From: Poseidonocella sp. HB161398 | GTDB lineage: Bacteria > Pseudomonadota > Alphaproteobacteria > Rhodobacterales > Rhodobacteraceae | Direction: 5' to 3' | Length of the DNA stretch: 64,000 nucleotides | Assembly (NCBI RefSeq): GCF_005870025.1 | Contig: NZ_VATA01000042.1 | Coordinates: 1 to 64,000, forward strand | Shown: in pieces, positions 8,557-14,968 of the stretch | Layout of the letters: each line of letters starts with the position of its first letter | Numbering within the stretch: the first letter of the stretch is position 1 | Notes under the pieces: model-generated | Seen by the model: only the letters and a program-made list of their open reading frames with translations | Database searches by the model: none | Told to the model about the DNA's origin: nothing | Translations under genes and position numbers: made by a program

Positions 8557-9987
8557 GTGATCGGATCCCTGATCGACACGATGGCGCGCAGCGTCGAGGA
8601 GGCGGGCAGCGCGGTGAGCGAGGCCTTCCTGGAACCGGTGGTGCGGCTCGGCGTGACCGGGCTCAGCCGGTCGGGCAAGACCGTGTTCATCACCTCGCTG
8701 GTGGCCAACCTGCTGGACCGCAACCGCATGCGGCAGCTGGAGCCCGCAGCGACGGGGCGGATCCTCACGGCCTATCTGCGGCCGCAGCCCGACGACACGG
8801 TCGCGCGCTTCCCCTATGAGCGGCACCTGGCGGCGATCACCGGCACCGATCCGCACTGGCCCGACGGCACCCGCGCGATTTCCGAGCTGCGGCTGTCCTT
8901 CCGGGTGCGGCCCAAGGGGCTGGTCGGCGGGCTGAAAACGCTCGGCGGGCTGACCGGGCCGCGCACCGTGCATCTCGACATCGTCGACTATCCCGGCGAA
9001 TGGCTGCTGGATCTGGGCCTTCTCGACAAGTCCTATGCCGAGTGGTCGCAGACCGCGCTGTCGCGGCTGGCCACCCGGCCGGGCGGGCAGGCCTATCTCG
9101 ACGCGATGGCGGCGGCCGATCCGGCGGCGGGGTTCGAGGACCAGCTGGCCGAGACCCTGGCCGGTCTCTTCGCGGCGAGCCTGCGCGCCTCGCGCGAGGC
9201 CGGATTCTCGGACTGCTCGCCCGGGCGCTTCCTGCTGCCCGGCGAGATGGAGGGCTCGCCCGCGCTGACCTTCGCGCCGCTGCCGCCCCGGGGCGACGCG
9301 CCGCGGCGCAGCCTCTGGCGGGAATTCGAGCGCCGCTTCGAGGCCTACAAGTCCAAGGTGGTCAAGCCCTTCTTCCGCGACCATTTCAGCCGCATCGACC
9401 GGCAGGTGGTGCTGCTCGACGTGCTGGGCGCGATCCATGACGGCCCGGCCGCGCTGGAGGACCTGCGCGGGGTGATGGCCGATGTGCTGGGCGCCTTCCG
9501 CCCGGGCGCCAATTCCTGGCTCTCCTCGCTGCTCCTCGGCCGCCGGGTGGAGAAGATCCTCTTCGCCGCGACCAAGGCCGACCACCTGCACCATTCCCAG
9601 CATGCCCAGCTGGCGGCGATCACCGAGGCGCTGGTGCGCGAGGCGCGCGACCGGGCGCAATTCGCCGGCGCCGAGACCGGGGCGATGTCGCTTGCCGCGC
9701 TGCGCGCCACGGTCGAAGAGACGCGCCAGCATGGCGGGCGCAAGCTCGACATGGTGCGCGGACGGCGGCTCGATACCGGGGCGGAGGCGGCCTTCTATCC
9801 CGGCGAGCTGCCCGCCGATCCGATGCGGCTGCTGGCCCCGGCCCGCGAAGGGGCGGAGCGCTGGCTCGATGCCGACTACCAGGTCATGCGCTTCGCGCCG
9901 GCGCCGCTGACCCTCGTGCCCGGGGACGGGCCGCCGCATATCCGGCTGGACCGGGCGGCGCAGTTCCTGTTCGGGGACAGGCTATGA
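8557..9987 (+). CDS. ycjX: YcjX-family GTPase-like protein (DUF463)
   Basis: 476-aa P-loop protein of the YcjX/DUF463 family. Walker A GLSRSGKT lies near residues 35-42, and the family-specific stretch DIVDYPGEWLLDL and a TKADHLHH motif (nucleotide specificity) are visible. It starts with GTG at 8557 behind GAGGA. The next gene is its usual partner YcjF, 25 bp downstream. In enterobacteria this pair belongs to the phage-shock regulon, and YcjX is a Ras-like nucleotide-binding protein; no psp genes are seen here. Confidence 0.93.
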   Translation: MIGSLIDTMARSVEEAGSAVSEAFLEPVVRLGVTGLSRSGKTVFITSLVANLLDRNRMRQLEPAATGRILTAYLRPQPDDTVARFPYERHLAAITGTDPHWPDGTRAISELRLSFRVRPKGLVGGLKTLGGLTGPRTVHLDIVDYPGEWLLDLGLLDKSYAEWSQTALSRLATRPGGQAYLDAMAAADPAAGFEDQLAETLAGLFAASLRASREAGFSDCSPGRFLLPGEMEGSPALTFAPLPPRGDAPRRSLWREFERRFEAYKSKVVKPFFRDHFSRIDRQVVLLDVLGAIHDGPAALEDLRGVMADVLGAFRPGANSWLSSLLLGRRVEKILFAATKADHLHHSQHAQLAAITEALVREARDRAQFAGAETGAMSLAALRATVEETRQHGGRKLDMVRGRRLDTGAEAAFYPGELPADPMRLLAPAREGAERWLDADYQVMRFAPAPLTLVPGDGPPHIRLDRAAQFLFGDRL

Positions 9988-10012
9988 CACGGATGGCGGC
10001 GGGAGGCCCGAG

Positions 10013-11038
10013 ATGACCCGAGACGATACCCTGCGCGGCGGCCCGGTGCTGTTCGACATCGGCACCGGGGACGAGCCCGCGGCCGAGACGCCCTCGACCG
10101 CGGCGCCGGTCGGAGAGGACCCGGCGGCCGAGGCGGCAGCGATGGCGACGCTGGCGCATCTGGCGGCGCGCGACCGCTCGGTTCTGGGGCGCTGGTTCCT
10201 CGGGCTCGGCGCGGCGCTGGTCTCGGCCTTCTTCGGCATGGCGGCCTGGGCGGCGGTGGCCGCGCTGATGCAGGCCAGCCCGGTGCTGGCGGGGGCGATG
10301 ACGCTCCTGCTGGCGGCCTTCCTGCTGGTCGCGGTTATCCTCGTGCTGCGCGAGCTCTGGGCGCTGTCGCGGCTGTCGCGGCTCGACCGGATCCACCAGG
10401 CGGCGGCCGAGGTGCTGGCCCGCGGCGATCTGGAAGCCTCGCGCAAGCTCGCGCTCAATCTGGGCAGCTTCTATGCCGGGCGGCGCGACCTGGAATGGAG
10501 CGCGGGCGGGCTCGAGAAGGCGGTGACGGAGCATTTCGACGCCGATGCGGTGCTGGGCGTGACCGAGCGGGCGCTGGTCGCGCCGCTCGACCAGCGCGCG
10601 GTGCGCGAGGTCGAGGCGGCGGCGCGGCAGGTGGCGACGGTGACGGCGCTGGTGCCCCTGGCGCTTGCCGATCTGGTGACGGCGCTGGTCGCCAATCTGC
10701 GGATGATCCGACGGATCGCGGAAATCTACGGCGGCCGCGCCGGGGTGCTGGGCGCCTGGCGGCTGACGCGGGCGGTGCTGACCCATCTGGTGGCGACCGG
10801 CGCGCTGGCGGTCGGCGACGACCTGATCGGCTCGGTCGCGGGCGGCGGCCTGGTCAGCCGGGTGTCGCGGCGCTTCGGCGAGGGCGTGGTCAACGGCGCG
10901 CTGACCGCGCGGGTCGGCGTCGCGGCGATCGAGGTCTGCCGCCCGCTGCCCTTCCTGACCCAGACCCGGCCCTCGGTGACGCGCATCGTCCAGCGCTCGC
11001 TGCGCGGGCTCTTCTCGGAGCCGGGCGCGAGAGGATGA
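10013..11038 (+). CDS. YcjF family membrane protein (TIGR01620/DUF697)
   Basis: 341-aa inner-membrane protein. After an acidic N-terminal ~45 residues it has two closely spaced membrane helices (about residues 62-115), then a soluble middle part and a C-terminal DUF697 hydrophobic domain (ALVPLALADLVTAL onward). It follows ycjX with a 25-bp gap, the arrangement seen across proteobacteria. The last 4 nt overlap the first ATG of the broken isochorismatase gene (ATGA), a sign that this gene was once part of the operon. Confidence 0.9.
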   Translation: MTRDDTLRGGPVLFDIGTGDEPAAETPSTAAPVGEDPAAEAAAMATLAHLAARDRSVLGRWFLGLGAALVSAFFGMAAWAAVAALMQASPVLAGAMTLLLAAFLLVAVILVLRELWALSRLSRLDRIHQAAAEVLARGDLEASRKLALNLGSFYAGRRDLEWSAGGLEKAVTEHFDADAVLGVTERALVAPLDQRAVREVEAAARQVATVTALVPLALADLVTALVANLRMIRRIAEIYGGRAGVLGAWRLTRAVLTHLVATGALAVGDDLIGSVAGGGLVSRVSRRFGEGVVNGALTARVGVAAIEVCRPLPFLTQTRPSVTRIVQRSLRGLFSEPGARG

Positions 11039-11595
11039 CGGACGCTCCGGAGAGTGGCGCCGGCATGCAGCCCTCCTGATCATCGACATGCAGATGGAGA
11101 TGCAGCGCCGGATCGATTCCGGGGCAGACTGCGTCAATCCCGGATGCGCCCTGGCGGAGGCCTTCCGCCGCAGCGGGCGGCCGGAGCTGCATGTCCGCCA
11201 TGGCGATCCCGATCCGGCCGGGCCGTTCCATGCCTCCGCGCCGATGCCCTGCGCGCTGGCCGGGGATGGCGAGCCGGTTTTCATCAAGACGACCTCCTCG
11301 GCCCTTGCCAGCACGGTCCTGGAGGCGCATCTGCGCGGGCAGGGGGATCGGCCGCCTGGCCGTGGCCGGCGCGGTGGCGGGGTTCTGCGTCAATTCGACG
11401 GTCCGCCATGGCTGCGATCCGGGCTTCGGCATGACGGTGGCCCGCGACGCGGTGCAGGGCTTCGGCCTGCCGCAGGACGGGCTGTCGGCGGAGGTGGTCT
11501 TCGCCGTGACGATGGCCGCGCTCGCTGCGGATTTCGCCCGCTGCGCCGGCACCTCCGGGCTGCTCCGCGCGCTCGCCGGCGGGGCGGCGGCTTGA
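11035..11595 (+). pseudogene. Isochorismatase-family hydrolase, frameshifted
   Basis: A cysteine-hydrolase of the isochorismatase family can be followed over full length (~187 codons) only by changing frame twice. The ATG at 11035 overlaps the YcjF stop and gives MTDAPESGAGMQ. Near 11066-11070 the reading moves to a second frame with ALLIIDMQ (catalytic Asp) and EPVFIKTTSSA (catalytic Lys). Near 11340-11346, at a run of five G, it returns to the first frame with VAGAVAGFCVNSTVRHG (catalytic Cys). The two shifts cancel, and all three catalytic residues survive. Either the gene was recently inactivated or the assembly has two homopolymer-type errors. Confidence 0.75.
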
Positions 11596-11670
11596 GACGT
11601 GAGCAAATAGGCGAGCTGCCCCGCAAGGCAGGCCCGTGACCGGTTCGCCGCAAGGGAGGCGAGCTTTGCC

Positions 11671-12400
11671 CGTCCTGATCTGACGGACTTCACGCATGCG
11701 GCGATTCAGCCCCCGTCTGTCAAAGAGCCGCGCGGCGTGGCACGGGGCGACAAGCGAGGGCTCGACGGCATCTTCCGCAGCGCCCTTGCTCGGCCTGCCC
11801 GGGCGCTGCGGGTCCCGCACCACCGTCCGCAATCCAGTCAATCGTCCGGCCAGGTCAGCCGTCTGGATGCCGGTCTCGGACCCACTTGCGGAACGCTCCC
11901 CGGACCGCAACCCGTTCAGCGACGCCCGATCATCCGTCCCTCCAGTCCGCGTCCTCGGGCGATGGGCGGGCGGAGATCATGCCATCGATCGTTGCCGTGG
12001 CGAACTGAGAAACAGGATTGACGACAAAATCGATCTGCGCAGCCCGCCGGGGCGGGTGTTCGGCAGGGCTGCTGCCGGCGATTTTCCCGCCGCCCGCCCG
12101 TGCCTTCCGGAGCGGCGCCGACCGTCGTTGCGACGGCCGCGCCATTCTCCTGCACGTAGATGCGATGTCATCTGTCCGCTTCCCTGGCTCGGGCTTGCAG
12201 CAGGGTCTCCGTCCCGCTCAATCGCCAAGGGCATGCCTTCGATCCGGCGCGGGCGCGGTCTTTGGACGGCGGCCTCCCGAGTAGCGCAGGCGCAGCTTCC
12301 AGCGGAGGTCTTTTCGGAAATATGCCTCCACCCGCGATCCGCGGAGAGACTGCCGACAGGATGCCGGTTCGGGCAAATTCGGCTTGCCGGTGCTCACGGC
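11671..12400 (+). pseudogene. IS5-family transposase remnant
   Basis: Pieces of an IS5-type DDE transposase are readable in shifting frames. From 11671 comes RPDLTDFTHAAIQP followed by EPRGVARGDKRGLDGIF, matching the family opening (DLTDxEWxxIxPLLP...PRGVxRVDDRRVLNGIFW). Near 11790 a shift leads to CGSRTTVRNPVNRPARSAVW and AERSPDRNPFSDA (YGPxTTxYNRFxRWxxAGVW...FIDAS). GGDHAIDRCRG and ADRRCDGRAI follow further on. At least two frameshifts and many substitutions make it inactive. The 3' end is uncertain because similarity fades after about 12170. No terminal inverted repeats could be assigned. Confidence 0.65.
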
Positions 12401-12680
12401 GCAAGCCGGCGGCAGGTCCTGGCCACGGCCTCGCCGGAACCTGGCCTCGGCGTGCCCTCGGAGGTCCGCAATCCGGCGGCTGTCTGGGCAACACGGTCCG
12501 GCGGGGGGGGGCGTGCCGCTGGCCTGCGGCCAGCCGCGGCGCGGGACATGCGGGAGATGCAGTCCGGGTGCGGAGGGTCGGTTCTGCGGGGGCGCACAGG
12601 GGTTTTCCGGAGGATCACAGCGATCTGGCTGTCGGTCGGATTGTCTGGGTGCCGCCAGATGGCGGATCGCCTCGGAGGCG

Positions 12681-12933
12681 GGCGCAGCGATGGCAGGTTG
12701 CGCGGAGGGCAGATTGCCTTGGGGGTGGGGCCGGCGTTTGCGGGCTGCGCGGCGGATGGTCGTGGGGGCGGGCGCAGCGATAGGAGGCTGCGCGGAGAGT
12801 AGATTGCCTTGGGGGTGGGTCCAGCGTTTGCGGGCTGCGCGGCGGATGGCCGTGGAGGCGGGTCCGGCGTTGGCGGGCTGCTCGGAAGGCGGATGGTTGT
12901 GGGGGCGGGCGCGGTGATGGCAGGTTGCGCGGA
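12681..12933. repeat. 90-bp tandem repeat with ~45-bp substructure
   Basis: Two adjacent 90-bp units (12681-12770 and 12771-12860) differ at about nine positions by my count. Further partial units follow to 12933. Each unit is made of two related halves of about 47 and 43 bp that share a GCGGGCTGCGCGG / GCAGGTTGCGCGG core, so the array looks like duplication of an older ~45-bp repeat. Because 90 is divisible by three, long frames cross it on both strands, but none resembles a known protein. It lies in gene-poor DNA after the IS5 remnant. Confidence 0.75.
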
Positions 12934-13364
12934 CGACAGAGCGCAGCCCGGGCCTTTCGCGCCGGTCGGGCCAGAGGGGCCGTCCTGTCCCTCCGGCGAA
13001 TGCTCCCGGCCTAAGGCGCAAGCCGTGTTGCTGCTGTCGGCGGGCTGGGGAATGCGCCCTCCGGATGAATCCGCTGCGGCCGGTGGTGCGGCGAGTAATG
13101 CCGCAGAGCTTCGCGGTCCGTGAACCTCGCGGCTCTGGTCGTCGGCCTTCGGAGCCGTCCGGGCCCCCGACCACCGGCGCATTGCGCAGAATCCGGCGGC
13201 AGCCGGGCAGGGGATTGCGAGAATGGCTGCCACCGGGACGCGTATGGCGGTGCAGGGAGGGGCGCACTCTCCGGCCGGCCCAAGGCATGGGAGACGGCTC
13301 CTGGCCGGGGGCGCCACGGCCGCCGGAGAAGGGTCCGGCGCACGGGGCTCTTGCCGGGACAGGG
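12934..13364. other. Gene-free stretch before the PAS gene
   Basis: No recognisable gene, RNA or mobile-element motif was found on either strand. Open frames exist only because of very high GC content, and their translations are Arg/Pro/Gly-rich. With the preceding IS5 remnant and tandem repeat it makes a ~1.7 kb decay zone between ycjF and the PAS-domain gene. Confidence 0.5.
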
Positions 13365-14645
13365 TCACTCCGCGGCGGTGCCGAGGGCGCTTCCCGCCTC
13401 GCGCGCGTCGCTGCAGGAGGAGGTCAGGCTGCAGGCCGTGCGCTGGACCAGGCGGTTGCGCTCGTCGATGCGCTGCAGCCGCTCCTCGATATTTTCCTGG
13501 AACTGGTCGAGCTGGCGGATGACGCTGACCAGGTTGTCACCGGTGTTGCGCAGCCGTGCGCCCTCGATCTTGCACATCATCCGCGTCGCGCCGAGACCGG
13601 TGATCAGCCGCTTCATGTCGCGCACCGACTGGGTGAAGCGCGCCGCCTGCCGCGCGACCATCGCCATGCCGTCCTGCGCCTGCAGGTCATAGGCAAGCCG
13701 CTGCTCGTTCAGGATCCGCGTCTCGGCTGCGACATCCATGTGCTCGTCCAGTCCGGTCTCGCGCTGGAAGGCGGCGACCATCTCCTGCTGGATCAGCGCG
13801 GTGCATTGCAGGAACTGCGCGGTTTCGATCGCGCGGGTCATGTCGTGGAAGGAGCCGCCGTTCTCGTCGGCGAAACTGTGCATCCAGCCCGAGATCTCGT
13901 CCGAGAGAATGCCGTAATTGGCGGAGATCACGCTGATCGGCCCGCCCGCCGCCTCCAGCCGCGAGGCGAGGATGCGCATGTTGTAGGGGATGCCGCGGAT
14001 GCTCTGGAACACGTCCGAAAGCTCGCCGGTCTGGTCGGCGACCTCGCGCAGCGCGCCGGTGATGGTGCGGAAGGGCCCTATCCAGGGCGCCTCCGTCCGC
14101 TCCAGCCGCTCCGAGCGGGCGGCGGTCTCGGTCGCGGCGGCATGGGACATGAAGGCCCGGTAGCTGGGAAACCCCATCTCCTTCAGCCGCTCCAGCAGGA
14201 GCGCGGCCGAGGTCTCGGGCGTCAGCCCCTCGCTGCGCTCGCGCGCCAGGAGCGCCGCATATTCCGCCTCCACCGTCTTCAGCAGCGGACTGACCGGCTT
14301 CAGCCGGATCGAGAGATAGCCGTCCTTCACCGGGGAGACGAAGGCGAAGACCCAGTAATGCAGCCCGTCGCGGGCCATGTTCTTGACATAGGCGCCGATC
14401 GGCTCCCCGGCCTGGATGGTCGACCAGAGCAGGTGGAACACCGCCTTGGGCATGTCCTTGTGGCGGATGACCTTGTGCGGTGCGCCGATCAGCCGGTCCC
14501 AGGGATGGTCGGCGACGCGCTGGAACACGGTGTTGCCGGTCTGGATCACCCCGCGCCGGTCGGTGCGCGAGAAGAACAGTTCCGTGACCTCGAACGGAGC
14601 CTCGCCCTGGCTGGGGCGGCGGGCATGCAGGGGCGGGGTGCTCAT
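13365..14645 (-). CDS. PAS-domain sensor protein (Aer-like PAS, no MCP domain)
   Basis: 426-aa cytoplasmic protein. The N-terminal ~110 residues are an aerotaxis-type PAS domain: FFSRTDRRGVIQTGNTVF, then LIGAPHKVIRHKDMPKAVFHLLW and GAYVKNMARDGLHYWVFA, matching the FAD-binding PAS of Aer. The remaining ~300 residues are predicted helical, with coiled-coil-like heptads near the C-terminus (VIRQLDQFQENIEERLQRI), but show no methyl-accepting hairpin, HAMP, kinase or cyclase motifs. No membrane segments are evident. It may sense redox or oxygen and signal by protein contact. It is divergent from ileS. Confidence 0.8.
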   Translation of the reverse strand: MSTPPLHARRPSQGEAPFEVTELFFSRTDRRGVIQTGNTVFQRVADHPWDRLIGAPHKVIRHKDMPKAVFHLLWSTIQAGEPIGAYVKNMARDGLHYWVFAFVSPVKDGYLSIRLKPVSPLLKTVEAEYAALLARERSEGLTPETSAALLLERLKEMGFPSYRAFMSHAAATETAARSERLERTEAPWIGPFRTITGALREVADQTGELSDVFQSIRGIPYNMRILASRLEAAGGPISVISANYGILSDEISGWMHSFADENGGSFHDMTRAIETAQFLQCTALIQQEMVAAFQRETGLDEHMDVAAETRILNEQRLAYDLQAQDGMAMVARQAARFTQSVRDMKRLITGLGATRMMCKIEGARLRNTGDNLVSVIRQLDQFQENIEERLQRIDERNRLVQRTACSLTSSCSDAREAGSALGTAAE

Positions 14646-14802
14646 CTGCGGGCGGAATCCGGGACGGACTGGGCTGCGGCGGGGAACTGCGACACTGGGG
14701 ACTCCTCACTCCTGCGGTACCGGCGCCCGGACTCCGGGCAGGGGGACCTTAGGCGACTCGCCCTTTGCGAAGGCTTAATGCCGCCGCGCCGCGCCGGGGC
14801 GC

Positions 14803-14831
14803 TTTACCTCGGCGCCGGGCCTGCCTATAAC
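14803..14831 (+). promoter_or_regulatory. Candidate sigma-70 promoter for ileS
   Basis: TTTACC (14803-14808) and TATAAC (14826-14831) are separated by exactly 17 bp. The predicted transcription start falls at about 14838-14839, almost on the ATG of the leader ORF. This gives an mRNA leader of about 130 nt before ileS. Confidence 0.65.
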
Positions 14832-14838
14832 CCGCGCC

Positions 14839-14895
14839 ATGACCGCGATGTGCATCATTATTGCGCGAATTATCCGCCCGGCGCTCCACGCTTGA
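14839..14895 (+). CDS. Isoleucine-rich leader peptide upstream of ileS
   Basis: An 18-codon ORF reads MTAMCIIIARIIRPALHA. Five of 18 codons specify Ile (ATC ATT ATT, then ATT ATC), in two clusters just upstream of the isoleucyl-tRNA synthetase gene. The ATG lies 8 nt after a good TATAAC box, so it is probably translated from a leaderless or near-leaderless mRNA, as is known for the alphaproteobacterial trp leader peptide. Complementary segments follow: GCCCGGC (14876-14882) with GCCGGGC (14899-14905), and CAAGG (14906-14910) with CCTTG (14952-14956), which overlaps the ileS ribosome-binding site. Control by Ile-tRNA charging is inferred. No U-tract terminator is visible, so the mechanism may act on translation. 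Confidence 0.55.
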   Translation: MTAMCIIIARIIRPALHA

Positions 14896-14968
14896 GTTGC
14901 CGGGCCAAGGCGCATGATCTGCCGCGCCGCCATCGCCGTTCACGAATTTCCCCTTGAGGACCGCCCCG

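Noticed and set aside
12218-13288. Repeat-containing open frames crossing the 90-bp tandem array
   Set aside because: The array length is a multiple of three, so frames stay open on both strands; there is no ribosome-binding site, no family similarity, and all frames look alike in composition.
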